From Bacillus methanolicus (GTDB lineage: Bacteria; Bacillota; Bacilli; Bacillales; Cytobacillaceae): a stretch of DNA of 64,000 nt. This document shows positions 33,849 to 42,800 of this stretch, piece by piece; position 1 is the stretch's first letter; every line of letters begins with the position of its first letter. The translations under genes and the position numbers were made by a program. The DNA is taken from positions 62,001 to 126,000 of the forward strand of contig NZ_VTQX01000003.1 of assembly GCF_008764295.1 (NCBI RefSeq), given 5' to 3'. The notes under the pieces are model-generated. The model was given only the letters and a program-made list of their open reading frames with translations. It made no database searches and was not told the DNA's origin.

Positions 33849-35066
33849 CTAGTTTGTCACTTGCTCATAAAAGTTATATAAGCGCTGTTCCATCTTTTCC
33901 CAACAATAGATTTCTTCCATTACTCTTCTTGCGTTTTCACTCATGGTCTTTAATAAATGATCGTTTTTACTTAACATTCGTATCACGTTCGCATATTCTT
34001 CCGCTGTAACAGATTCTTTAGAAACAGCAATCCCACATTGATGCTTCTCAATAAAAGTTTTCATGTCAACACAGTTGTTTACTAAAACGGGGACCCCGCT
34101 ATTTAAATAACTAAAAAACTTATTCGGCATCGCATATTGATTATTTAAGGAATGTGTTAAATTTAAATCAATCCAGCCTAAATGAGCAGATTTCATTTCG
34201 GATGGGATTTGTACATAGTTGATCCATTCTTTTATCTCAAAATGCTCTTTAAGGCGTGGTGGTACGAACAATTTTTTCTCATTTGCCCTCGCTCCACCAA
34301 TGATTTTAAAACGGATATCGACCGTCGTTTTCAGCGCATCGACGATACCAATTATTTTCCTCCAATTCCCCCTTGTTTGACTAATAAAGCCTTCATGAAT
34401 GATTGTCAAGGGGCGGCGAGACCAATTTTTCGCCGTAAAATCATCTGTTAAAGGGGGAGAATTATAAATAACTTCGATCGCCAAGCTCGGTTCTATTTGC
34501 ATATACCATGATTTTATTGATTCTGAAACAGTAATCACGCCATCGACTTCTTTTAACATCTTTTTTAACATTTGATCCATCACAATTCTCGTTCTTTGAT
34601 TCATCACTTCAAGAGGATCAGGAAATAGCTCATGGCTATCATAAATTAATGTTACTAAGCGTCCAGTTTTTTTTAGCGTACGTTTAATTCCGATGCCTGC
34701 ATAAAAAGATAGAAATTCATGTGCATGATAAATATCGGCATTTTCCTTAATGCCTAATGTTGTCAACTCATTCTGAAAACCCTCATTATCACGCCCAGAT
34801 GTTACATCGTCATAATATTGATAAATTTGTGGGTTGCTTAGTCGTTCCGTGTAGGGAACAATCTTGATCCCTTCATAATAGAAGCTTGTAGAAGCAACAG
34901 TGTTTTTCAGCTTCTCGCCACTAATATCAAAAAGATAGCCATTTACCTTCGGAACGATCATTGTTACATCATATCCTTTTTTTTGTAAGCTCTTAGCTTC
35001 CTTTTCAAAGATCCTTACATCTAAAAAAGAATGTTCCGTAACAAGAAAACAAACCTTTTGTTTCAT
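33849..35066 (-). CDS. GT4-like glycosyltransferase (paralogue B)
   Basis: 405 aa from ATG 35066 (MKQKVCFLVTEHSFLDVRIF; AAGGGGA upstream). IYHAHEFLSFYAGIGIKRTL, IYDSHELFPDPLEV and FFSYLNSGVPVLVNNCVDM mirror paralogue A (28311-29522) through the whole length. First gene of a minus-strand operon that continues with a second glycosyltransferase and the WbpA- and WbpE-type genes. Preceded by an exact sigma-K promoter. Confidence 0.87.
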   Translation of the reverse strand: MKQKVCFLVTEHSFLDVRIFEKEAKSLQKKGYDVTMIVPKVNGYLFDISGEKLKNTVASTSFYYEGIKIVPYTERLSNPQIYQYYDDVTSGRDNEGFQNELTTLGIKENADIYHAHEFLSFYAGIGIKRTLKKTGRLVTLIYDSHELFPDPLEVMNQRTRIVMDQMLKKMLKEVDGVITVSESIKSWYMQIEPSLAIEVIYNSPPLTDDFTAKNWSRRPLTIIHEGFISQTRGNWRKIIGIVDALKTTVDIRFKIIGGARANEKKLFVPPRLKEHFEIKEWINYVQIPSEMKSAHLGWIDLNLTHSLNNQYAMPNKFFSYLNSGVPVLVNNCVDMKTFIEKHQCGIAVSKESVTAEEYANVIRMLSKNDHLLKTMSENARRVMEEIYCWEKMEQRLYNFYEQVTN

Positions 35067-35123
35067 TTTCTTATCCCCTTTTTCTGACAATTAATCTTCC
35101 ATTTTATAAAAATATATCTCATG

Positions 35124-35150
35124 TATTTTATGAAGGTAGAGACAAACTGT
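35124..35150 (-). promoter_or_regulatory. Sigma-K promoter for the wbp-like operon
   Basis: On the minus strand AC (35149-35150), 16 bases, then CATAAAATA (35124-35132): an exact sigma-K match, 58 bases upstream of the start at 35066. Confidence 0.75.
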
Positions 35151-35573
35151 GCCACCTCTTTTTTCATTGGTTTTTTTATTCAATATGGTTGATAAAAGGG
35201 CTTGCTTATATTGTGTATAAACTTGATTTAGCACAACTTTTCATGAGTAACGGGAATAGCGTCTTTTAATGAGGGTGTTCAAGGAGAAAAATATCCCTTG
35301 CAAATGGTTGATACGAAAAAAAGGCTCATATCATCATGCATTTAAAACCCTGCTTTTCCTCTTGAGGTTCCAGCGCACAGGCTATAAAGCAAAGCTATGG
35401 ATGCAATCATTGCTAAAAAGGGGGCTCAAAACAAAATTGAGGGCCTGACAGCGGGCTAGTTAAATCATCAACTTAAATATAGGGATCGATTGAAAGAAAT
35501 TTCTTTAAATGAGGGAGGGAAGGAAAACGTTAGAAAGTTGAATTAAGTGCTTTTTTGTCGCTTTCACTTCCGG
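35151..35573. other. Intergenic region, no gene found
   Basis: About 420 bases downstream of the lipoprotein gene and upstream of the sigma-K promoter. Several purine-rich stretches are present (GAGGGAGGGAAGG near 35512) but no frame with coding character. Possibly decayed DNA. Confidence 0.45.
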
Positions 35574-35934
35574 TTATTCATTTGGATGATATTCCTGTAA
35601 AAACTGAACGAGCTCTTGCTCACTACCTGTTTTCAAAACGATATTTGTCATATCAAAAACAATAAAAATAGGTGTCCTATCCAATTGCAAAAATGGATAA
35701 GATTGATCTGCTTCTTCCAATGAATCGAGTTTAAGTACAGTTTTCACATTTTTAATATTATAGTTGTCTTTCCATTCAAAGCTTCCGATCTCTGTTTCAG
35801 CTTCATCTACGATCAATAAAGAATAATGGTTCTCATCACTAGAAAGCAACGGATGTTGCGGTTCTTTTTTTAATGTTTCCAGCACATGCTGCTAAAGATA
35901 CAAATAGGGAAAGGACAAGGATATGTTTTAGCAA
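35574..35934 (-). pseudogene. Lipoprotein gene interrupted by a frameshift in a 7-A tract
   Basis: The visible 103-aa frame starts at a doubtful GTG. Upstream in another frame, a TTG at 35934, six bases after AGGAGG, opens a perfect lipoprotein signal: MLKHILVLSLFVSLAACAG, lipobox LAAC. That frame meets the 103-aa frame at a run of seven A (seven T at 35865-35871 on the plus strand). With six A the two would join as one 119-residue lipoprotein continuing KKEPQHPLLSSDENHYSLL. The mature part has a thioredoxin-like feel (TPIFIVFD) but no Cys pair. Causes: mutation, phase variation, slippage, or sequencing error. Confidence 0.7.
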
Positions 35935-36160
35935 ATAATTCCACCTCCTAAGTCATTATAGCGAAATTTTAACTAAATATTCTGTTTTTTATATTCAAAA
36001 TATATCGTTTAGCTTATCCTTGAGCCCTGAACAATCATAACTTTGATACATCTAATCCCCCCTGTCTTTATCAACAAACTATGAGCGGAGTCTGCTTTTT
36101 CTTATTCTTAAACTCCGTCTTGAAAATTAAGTTTTTGCTCAGAGCTTAGCACCTGAATAC
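35935..36160. other. Intergenic region, nothing recognised
   Basis: Contains the lipoprotein ribosome site and AT-rich DNA. No further gene or repeat was identified. Confidence 0.4.
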
Positions 36161-36187
36161 AAAAAACCTTCCAATAAAAAAGGAAGG
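36161..36187 (-). terminator. Terminator-like hairpin
   Basis: Minus-strand CCTTCC pairs with GGAAGG, followed by TTTTTT. Located 110 bases downstream of the small membrane protein gene. Confidence 0.65.
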
Positions 36188-36297
36188 TGCTACATCCATT
36201 TCTTATTTTCAATACCGTCGAGAACTGCACAATCATTGTGAATGTACATGTAAACACGTCTCTTCAATGCTTAGGCTACTGGCCATCAATAATCAGA

Positions 36298-36519
36298 TCA
36301 CTTAAGTCGATTTTCCTTCGGCCATGTCTTCAAGAATGGTACAAAACATAATGCTCCGAGCACCTTTAAAAGAATATTCCCGATGATTGAGTCGTCTATT
36401 GTTATCCCAAGGAGTAGAGACCCGAACAGTAACAACAACAAATAAAATAAAGTCCTCACGATTAATCCCCATTTACTTTTAATAAGCTTTTCGAATAATG
36501 GTACTGCTTTCGAAAGCAT
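36298..36519 (-). CDS. Small membrane protein with two predicted helices
   Basis: 73 aa. Hydrophobic segments: VRTLFYLLLLLFGSLLLGI and IIGNILLKVLGALCFVPF, with a short charged N-terminus and a basic tail. SD AAAGGAAGG precedes the ATG. No family recognised. Confidence 0.55.
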   Translation of the reverse strand: MLSKAVPLFEKLIKSKWGLIVRTLFYLLLLLFGSLLLGITIDDSIIGNILLKVLGALCFVPFLKTWPKENRLK

Positions 36520-36594
36520 GCCTTCCTTTAAAAGATTGACTGGTCATAAAAAAGATGTTTCCCATCATTGAAGCTGGGAGCCTTCAATTTGACT

Positions 36595-37206
36595 TTATAA
36601 TCTCGTTCTATATCCTACCTCAAGTCTTTGTTCGATCTCTTCAATGGATGAAATTTTTGTATGAGCAAATAATATTTGCGCGGCAGAAGGCATTGCTTCT
36701 TTATTTAACCATGTCTCAGGCTCCCACAATTGAGAACGTTTAAATGCTTTAGCACAATGAATAAAGCATTCCTCAACTTCAACTCGAATGGCAACGATTG
36801 GTGCTTTCCCTCTTGCAGATAGCTTTGCCAAAACTTCTTCGTTTTTAATAATGGCAGCTTTCCCATTAACTCTTAACGTTTCTCCGAGTCCTGGTATAAA
36901 GAAAAGAAGTCCTACTCTAGGATTTTTCAAAATATTTCTTAACGTATCCATGCGCTTGTTTCCTGGTCGCTCAGGAATTATTAAGCAATGTTCATTTTCT
37001 ATGTAAATAAATCCTGGTTTATCTCCCCGTGGTGAGACATCGCAAAATCCATTTTCATCTGCAGTGGCAATCATTAAAAAAGGAGACTTCGCTATAAAAT
37101 TTTTACAGTGCTCATCCAGTTCAGCTATCACCTTTCTCTTTACCAATTCACTCGGAACACCAATCAGTTCTCGCAACTCTTCTTCTGTTGTAATCGTATC
37201 TCTCAA
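36595..37206 (-). CDS. Pyridoxamine 5'-phosphate oxidase family flavoprotein (paralogue 1)
   Basis: 203 aa split-barrel FMN-binding protein of the MSMEG_1061-type subgroup: FLMIATADENGFCDVSPRGD, then RMDTLRNILKNPRVGLLFFI and the C-terminal ECFIHCAKAFKRSQLW. TTG start with GGGGGATG upstream. Neighbouring gene 37231-37845 is a relative, so this is a tandem pair. Substrate unknown; members bind FMN or F420 and reduce diverse compounds. Confidence 0.83.
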   Translation of the reverse strand: MRDTITTEEELRELIGVPSELVKRKVIAELDEHCKNFIAKSPFLMIATADENGFCDVSPRGDKPGFIYIENEHCLIIPERPGNKRMDTLRNILKNPRVGLLFFIPGLGETLRVNGKAAIIKNEEVLAKLSARGKAPIVAIRVEVEECFIHCAKAFKRSQLWEPETWLNKEAMPSAAQILFAHTKISSIEEIEQRLEVGYRTRL

Positions 37207-37230
37207 GCTTCATCCCCCTAGTCTCTTCTT

Positions 37231-37845
37231 CTACTTCAGTTTGACCTTTCGAGCTTTCATTGCCTTGACCTTGAAATAATCCCCTCCCTTTCGTATTTCA
37301 TCATCTGTACCCCAGCTTATATCTTTGGCTATTGCTATGAATTTAGGGATGTGCTTAGAGCAATGAATATATGCTTCCTCTACTTCTATAAATACCCAAC
37401 GCTCAAGCCGCAAACCTTCATAACTGATAAGTTCACGTGCCAGCCCTTCCCGTACCTTCATACTCAACTGTTCATTTTCAATGATTTCAGCTTTTCCATT
37501 TATATGTAAACCAACGCCTCTTTCAAAATCAATAAATAATAAGCCAATATGGGGATTTTCCAAAATGTTTCCAAGACTCGCCATTACCCCATTGCCTCGA
37601 TATTCCGGGAAACACAAAATTTTGTCTTCTACGACTCTCACAAAGCCCTGCTCCCCAGCCCGAAACGAAGAGTCACATTCACCATTTCCATCGGCAGTTG
37701 AAATAAAGACCATATTTTGCAAGGAAATAAACTGCTTCATTTCTTCATTTAAAAAGTTGATCACTTGATGCTCATAAAATGCTTCAGCCCTTCTTTTTGT
37801 AGCGTACCGCTGCTGCAACAAGTGCTCACCATTTGAACCAACCAT
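37231..37845 (-). CDS. Pyridoxamine 5'-phosphate oxidase family flavoprotein (paralogue 2)
   Basis: 204 aa split-barrel protein: MVFISTADGNGECDSSFRAG, NILENPHIGLLFIDF and EAYIHCSKHIPKF. It lies 24 bases upstream of paralogue 1 on the same strand, so they are cotranscribed. The SD GAGGAG supports the ATG. The pair differs in the N-terminal and C-terminal ends and is not a recent duplicate. Confidence 0.82.
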   Translation of the reverse strand: MVGSNGEHLLQQRYATKRRAEAFYEHQVINFLNEEMKQFISLQNMVFISTADGNGECDSSFRAGEQGFVRVVEDKILCFPEYRGNGVMASLGNILENPHIGLLFIDFERGVGLHINGKAEIIENEQLSMKVREGLARELISYEGLRLERWVFIEVEEAYIHCSKHIPKFIAIAKDISWGTDDEIRKGGDYFKVKAMKARKVKLK

Positions 37846-37865
37846 ATCGATTCTCCTCTAATTTC

Positions 37866-38351
37866 TTATTTCCATACTTCGTTTAACTTGTCTGCATAAA
37901 ACTGGATCGCTTTCTTATAACCTACTATATTTGGATCATCGGATGTGTTCACAAGACAATTTAGCAACTCCGTCATCGCCTTTTCATGTTCATTGAGATT
38001 ATATAGAGTCATAGAATAAAAAACCCTTAATGCCTGATTTTGTGGAAACTGCTCTATTCCTTTCTCCAGTACTGTTTTTGAGCAAGAATAGTTTCCTAAA
38101 GTTCGATATGTACTTCCTAGGCCTAAGTAAGCATCCTCTAAATCATCACCCGCTAATCCAAGCTTTATCGCTGCCTCATAATATCCAACCGCTTCCTCTT
38201 CTTTTCCAAAGTTATCGCAGCTCCAGGCACACTGATAAAGAATTTGTGGGTCATCAGGAAATTCCTTTCCTAATTTAGTCATCACTAGATAACATTCCTC
38301 ATACCGACCATTTTTTCTTAGTTCTAATGCTTTCTTTAATTCATCATTCAT
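37866..38351 (-). CDS. Tetratricopeptide repeat protein
   Basis: 161 aa, four or so TPR helical pairs (DAYLGLGSTYRTLGNYSCSK, NQALRVFYSMTLYNLNEHEK), a protein-interaction scaffold. It precedes the PPOX genes by 20 bases on the same strand, forming a three-gene unit. Partner unknown. Confidence 0.8.
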   Translation of the reverse strand: MNDELKKALELRKNGRYEECYLVMTKLGKEFPDDPQILYQCAWSCDNFGKEEEAVGYYEAAIKLGLAGDDLEDAYLGLGSTYRTLGNYSCSKTVLEKGIEQFPQNQALRVFYSMTLYNLNEHEKAMTELLNCLVNTSDDPNIVGYKKAIQFYADKLNEVWK

Positions 38352-38522
38352 TTTATATCCCTACCTTTATACTATTTTACCGCAATATTAGACGAAATAC
38401 GACATGCCCTTGATCAATCAAATATAGATATTTTCGATTCATCCTCATCCATTTTTACAAATTCTTTCTAGCTTAATATTCGTACCAATTGTTATAATAA
38501 TTTGGAAAAGGAGGTTTGTTGA

Positions 38523-38978
38523 TTGTTCATTGAATACATACTCATCTTTATTGCCGCTGCAACACCTTGGTTAGAAATCGCCCTCGTTATTCCACTCGGG
38601 ATAATCCGAGGTTTATCCCCCTTCTGGGTTATGGTCTCCGGATTTGCAGGAAACCTCAGTACAGTTATTCTTCTCATTATTGGATTTGAAAAGGTGAAGA
38701 CCTGGCTTGCAAAGCGAAAAGAAAAAAAAGGGGAAACAGAAAACGAACGCTCCAAACGAAGCGAACGCGCCCATAAAATTTGGAATAAGTATGGTCTTCC
38801 AGGGCTAACGCTGCTAGGTCCTATCCTAATTGGGATTCACATTGCTATTTTTATCGGGATGTCACTCGGCGCAAAGAAAAATTGGACGATGCTTTGGTCA
38901 ACGATTAGCTTAGTCGTTTGGACATTGACATTTGGCATTTTAACCATGCTTGGCTTTGATTTTTTTGTGAGAAATTAA
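38523..38978 (+). CDS. Small multidrug export family protein (PF06695-like)
   Basis: 151 aa with membrane segments near residues 5-20, 30-55, 95-115 and 125-148 around a charged cytoplasmic loop (KRKEKKGETENERSKRSE). The motif APWLEIALVIPLGIIRGL-like stretch (residues 14-33) and PGLTLLGPILIGIHIAIF fit the family named for small multidrug export. The start is TTG at 38523 with GGAGG eight bases upstream. Transport function is not demonstrated for this family. Confidence 0.75.
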   Translation: MFIEYILIFIAAATPWLEIALVIPLGIIRGLSPFWVMVSGFAGNLSTVILLIIGFEKVKTWLAKRKEKKGETENERSKRSERAHKIWNKYGLPGLTLLGPILIGIHIAIFIGMSLGAKKNWTMLWSTISLVVWTLTFGILTMLGFDFFVRN

Positions 38979-39066
38979 TGGAACAAGAAAAGGAACGCCC
39001 TGCTTGATAAGAGCTGAGAGCAAAATGCCGTTATTAAATGACCTTTTTGACTCAGCTTTTTTAACA

Positions 39067-39957
39067 TTAAGATTGCATTTGCTTTTGGCGTCCGAATATT
39101 TCCGCCTCTAGTCGCTTTCCCGTTGGAGTCGCAGCTAAGCCTCCCTTTGCGGTTTCACGAAGTGCTGTTGGCATCGTTTGGCCAATGAGATACATCGAAT
39201 GAATGACTTCATCGCAAGGAATACGGCTCTTAATTCCAGCCAACGCCATATCTGCTGCCGTAATGGCATTAGAAGCACCCATCGCATTTCTTTTTACACA
39301 AGGAACTTCAACAAGTCCAGCAACTGGATCACATACTAAGCCGAGCATGTTTTTTAATGTTATTGCCATTGCTTCCGCACATTGACTTGGTGTACCTCCT
39401 GCCATTTCAACTATAGCTGCTGCAGCCATACCGCTAGCAGAGCCAACTTCGGCTTGACAGCCACCTGCCGCACCGGAAATGGATGCATTATTAGCTACAA
39501 CAAAGCCAAAGGCAGCAGCAGTAAATAAGTACTCAATCATCTCCATACGTGTTGGATTTAATTTTTCCTTCACTGCAAATAAAGTTCCAGGCACTACTCC
39601 AGCAGAGCCTGCCGTTGGTGTTGCACAAATGACCCCCATTGCCGCATTCACTTCATTTGTAGCCATCGCTTTGCTGACAGCATCTAATAAAATATCTCCG
39701 CCTAAAGACTTCCCGCTTTTTATATAATTTTGTAGAAGAACAGAGTCCCCACCTGTTAAACCTGAAACAGATGTCACCCCTTTAAGACCTCTTTCAACTG
39801 CTTGCTCCATTACGACTAAATTATGTTCCATTTTTGCAATAATTTCTTCACGAGTTAGACCGGTTATTTCCATTTCCTGTTCGATCATCACTTCTGCTAT
39901 TTTCACTTGTTTTTTTTCTGCAAGTTCTACTAGTTCAGCCACATTTCTAAACATCAT
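39067..39957 (-). CDS. sdaAA: L-serine dehydratase, iron-sulfur-dependent, alpha subunit
   Basis: 296 aa. Cysteines in VICATPTAGSAG, GLVCDPVAGLVEVPCVKRN and the preceding GGCQAEVGSASGM region hold the 4Fe-4S cluster. It converts L-serine to pyruvate and ammonia together with the beta subunit. It starts 22 bases after sdaAB, so the two are one operon. Oxygen-sensitive, fitting an organism that also grows anaerobically. Confidence 0.95.
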   Translation of the reverse strand: MMFRNVAELVELAEKKQVKIAEVMIEQEMEITGLTREEIIAKMEHNLVVMEQAVERGLKGVTSVSGLTGGDSVLLQNYIKSGKSLGGDILLDAVSKAMATNEVNAAMGVICATPTAGSAGVVPGTLFAVKEKLNPTRMEMIEYLFTAAAFGFVVANNASISGAAGGCQAEVGSASGMAAAAIVEMAGGTPSQCAEAMAITLKNMLGLVCDPVAGLVEVPCVKRNAMGASNAITAADMALAGIKSRIPCDEVIHSMYLIGQTMPTALRETAKGGLAATPTGKRLEAEIFGRQKQMQS

Positions 39958-39979
39958 TTTGCTCCAATCCCTTCAAAGC

Positions 39980-40642
39980 TTATTCCACCATTTGAATGAT
40001 TTGCGTGACGTTTGGCAAACCCTCAATTTCTTTCAGGACCTCAGCGGGAATTTTCTGATCCACCTCGATCACCATCATCGCCATTTTCCCTTTTTCTTTA
40101 CGGGAAACTTCCATATGGCTAATATTGATTTCATTTTGTGCCATTACCGTCGTAACAGCTGAAACAACGCCAAATTGATCATTATGAACGACCAAAATTG
40201 CTGGATTTTCGCCTGAAAGCTTAAGCTGAAATGAATTAAGCTCGGTGATTTCAATCGTTCCTCCACCAATGGAAATACCAACTACCTCTAATTCTTTTTG
40301 CTCATCATAAAGTTTAATGCGCACTGTGTTCGGATGATCTGTTACCGTTCTTTCGACAACGAACTCAACCTCCATATTTGCTTTCTTTGCTAATTGAAGG
40401 GAAGTCGGAATTCGCTCATCAAATGTATCAAAGTCAAGAAGTCCTCCCACAATCGCTACATCTGTGCCATGTCCCTTATACGTCTCTGCAAAAGAACCAT
40501 AGAGATGAATGACTGCTTTTTGCGGTTGGTAGCCGAATAATGTCCTTGCTACTCGGCCAATTCGTGCTGCTCCTGCTGTATGTGAACTTGAAGGGCCAAT
40601 CATAACTGGACCGATTATGTCGAATGCAGATCTATACTTCAT
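39980..40642 (-). CDS. sdaAB: L-serine dehydratase, iron-sulfur-dependent, beta subunit
   Basis: 220 aa from the ATG at 40642 (MKYRSAFDIIGPVMIGPSSS; AAAGGAG upstream). The N-terminal GPSSSHTAGAARIGR loop contributes to the active site. The C-terminal ACT domain (AILVVHNDQFGVVSAVTTVM) probably senses serine. The longer frame is unlikely: its first 20 codons have no ribosome site. Confidence 0.95.
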   Translation of the reverse strand: MKYRSAFDIIGPVMIGPSSSHTAGAARIGRVARTLFGYQPQKAVIHLYGSFAETYKGHGTDVAIVGGLLDFDTFDERIPTSLQLAKKANMEVEFVVERTVTDHPNTVRIKLYDEQKELEVVGISIGGGTIEITELNSFQLKLSGENPAILVVHNDQFGVVSAVTTVMAQNEINISHMEVSRKEKGKMAMMVIEVDQKIPAEVLKEIEGLPNVTQIIQMVE

Positions 40643-40864
40643 AACATATGCTCCTTTTAAATTCAAAATATGAAAGAAAAACTCAACAACATCATACCAC
40701 AATATTCATTGTTTTCCCGTAATTTTTCCCCTATTTTCATAGTAATAACAATTCATGTAAGGGATAAATAGGGAAGTTCCTTCCTCTCTTGGTAAAAGAT
40801 ATAGCGTTCAAAACGTTTCTCTCATAGGAGCATCCGTCCTTTTCGGGCGTGTGCCTTGCAACCA

Positions 40865-40899
40865 TTGTGATTTTTCATAGTCCTATTGTATAATAGGAC
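40865..40899 (+). promoter_or_regulatory. Candidate glnS promoter with overlapping palindrome
   Basis: TTGTGA (40865-40870) and TATAAT (40889-40894) are spaced 18 bases apart. A perfect inverted repeat GTCCTATT-GTAT-AATAGGAC (40880-40899) covers the -10, as an operator would. Regulator unknown. Confidence 0.5.
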
Positions 40900-40933
40900 A
40901 ATAACTATAGATAATTGGAAAGGCTGATAAAGA

Positions 40934-42592
40934 TTGGAAAATTCTTCAAATTTTATTAAGAGCATTATGAAGGAGGATTTAGAAGCTGGTAAGCACGACA
41001 AAATCGTGACTCGTTTTCCTCCTGAGCCAAATGGCTATTTACATATTGGACACGCAAAATCAATCGTTATCAACTTTGGACTTGCCGATGATTTTAACGG
41101 TCAAACAAATTTACGCTTTGACGATACAAATCCGTTAAAAGAGGATCAAGAATATGTCGATTCTATTAAAGAGGATGTTAAATGGCTCGGCTATGATTGG
41201 GATGAACTACGATTTGCCTCAGACTATTTTGAGGAAATGTACAATAAAGCTGTTTTACTTATTAAAAAAGGCAAAGCATATGTTGATGATTTAAGTGCTG
41301 ATGAAATCCGTGAGTATCGTGGAACTTTAACAGAACCAGGAAAAGACAGCCCTTACCGCAGTCGCTCTATTGAAGAAAACCTCGACCTATTTGAACGAAT
41401 GCGAAAAGGTGAGTTCAAGAATGGCGAAAAAGTGCTTAGAGCAAAAATTGACATGGCTTCTCCTAATATTAACTTACGTGACCCTGTCATCTATCGAATT
41501 GCCCATGCAACTCATCATAATACTGGTGATAAATGGTGCATTTATCCAATGTACGCTTTTGCCCATCCGTTGGAGGACGCGATCGAGGGTGTAACCCATT
41601 CCCTTTGTACCGTTGAATTTGAAGATCAACGCCCATTCTATGATTGGGTCATTGCTGAATGTGAAACAGAAAATACACCTCGCCAAATTGAGTTTGGGCG
41701 TTTAAATATTACAAACACGGTTATGAGCAAGCGCAAACTAAAGCAACTTGTCGATGAAAAATTTGTTGACGGCTGGGACGACCCGCGAATGCCAACGATT
41801 TCTGGGTTGCGTCGGAGAGGATTTACTCCTGAAGCCATTCGTGAATTCGTTAAAGAAACAGGCGTTTCCAAGGGCTCAGGTTTTGTTGATTCTGCAATGC
41901 TCGATCATTATGTGCGAGAAGACTTGAAACTTAAAGCCCCTCGTACGATGGGTATTCTTCGTCCATTAAAAGTCGTGATCACCAATTATCCGGAAGATAA
42001 GGTTGAAATGCTGGAAGCGGAGAACAACCCTGAAAATGAAGAGATGGGAACTCGACAAATTCCATTTTCACGTGAAATCTATATAGAGCAAGAAGATTTC
42101 ATGGAAGAGCCACCAAAAAAATATTTCCGCCTATTCCCTGGCAACGAAGTCCGCTTAAAACACGCTTATTTCATCAAATGTGAGGATGTTATAAAAGATG
42201 TAAATGGCCAAATCGTTGAAATCCATTGTACGTATGATCCAGAGACTAAAAGTGGAACGGGTTTTACTGGGCGAAAAGTTAAAGGGACGTTGCATTGGGT
42301 CGATGCAAAGCATGCTATTCCGGCGGAATTCCGTCTTTATGAGCCTCTTATTTTAGATGAGGAATCAAATGGAGAAGACGATGAAACTAAAACATTTTTG
42401 GACTATGTCAATCCTAATTCATTACAAATTATCCAAGGTTTTGTTGAACCTAATATGAAGGACGTTAAACCACAGGATAAATTCCAATTCTTCCGCCACG
42501 GCTATTTCAATGTTGATCCGAAGTATTCAACAGCTGAAAAACCTGTATTTAACTTAATCGTTTCCTTAAAAAGCTCCTTTAAATTAAAATGA
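40934..42592 (+). CDS. glnS: Glutaminyl-tRNA synthetase
   Basis: 552 aa class I synthetase. [17 protein letters not shown] carries [17 protein letters not shown] carries the KMSKR motif, and the C-terminal anticodon-binding beta barrels are complete (ending [10 protein letters not shown]). It charges tRNA-Gln directly. Most Bacillus use a non-discriminating GltX plus GatCAB instead, so this gene is unusual. Start TTG at 40934, GAAAGG about ten bases upstream. A palindrome overlaps the promoter -10. A perfect terminator follows. Confidence 0.95.
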   Translation: MENSSNFIKSIMKEDLEAGKHDKIVTRFPPEPNGYLHIGHAKSIVINFGLADDFNGQTNLRFDDTNPLKEDQEYVDSIKEDVKWLGYDWDELRFASDYFEEMYNKAVLLIKKGKAYVDDLSADEIREYRGTLTEPGKDSPYRSRSIEENLDLFERMRKGEFKNGEKVLRAKIDMASPNINLRDPVIYRIAHATHHNTGDKWCIYPMYAFAHPLEDAIEGVTHSLCTVEFEDQRPFYDWVIAECETENTPRQIEFGRLNITNTVMSKRKLKQLVDEKFVDGWDDPRMPTISGLRRRGFTPEAIREFVKETGVSKGSGFVDSAMLDHYVREDLKLKAPRTMGILRPLKVVITNYPEDKVEMLEAENNPENEEMGTRQIPFSREIYIEQEDFMEEPPKKYFRLFPGNEVRLKHAYFIKCEDVIKDVNGQIVEIHCTYDPETKSGTGFTGRKVKGTLHWVDAKHAIPAEFRLYEPLILDEESNGEDDETKTFLDYVNPNSLQIIQGFVEPNMKDVKPQDKFQFFRHGYFNVDPKYSTAEKPVFNLIVSLKSSFKLK

Positions 42593-42595
42593 TGT

Positions 42596-42630
42596 AAAAA
42601 ACCGTTTGGATTGGTCCAAACGGTTTTTTA
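42596..42630 (+). terminator. Terminator after glnS
   Basis: AAAACCGTTTGGA pairs with TCCAAACGGTTTT around a short loop, then TTT. Confidence 0.93.
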
Positions 42631-42800
42631 ATCTTTTGATCGATGTTAGCGCTCACACTTTTAAATGGTGATTTTCCCATTCTCCTGCTTTCTTTTACTA
42701 AAACTTTTCAAAATGGCCTGTTTTAGCTTACACGGCTGTCTCATCCTCATTTAGAAGCCATTTACACGATAATTTCTGAGGAGCTCACACTCTTTTATTC

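Noticed and set aside
38492..38755. Minus-strand frame opposite 38523-38978
   Set aside because: Shadow of the small membrane protein gene, which has hydrophobic segments and a ribosome site on the plus strand.
39011..39063. AGCTGAG ... CTCAGCTTTTTT hairpin after the small-multidrug-export-like gene
   Set aside because: Stem of only seven pairs with a loop over 30 bases; too weak to call, though termination here is plausible.
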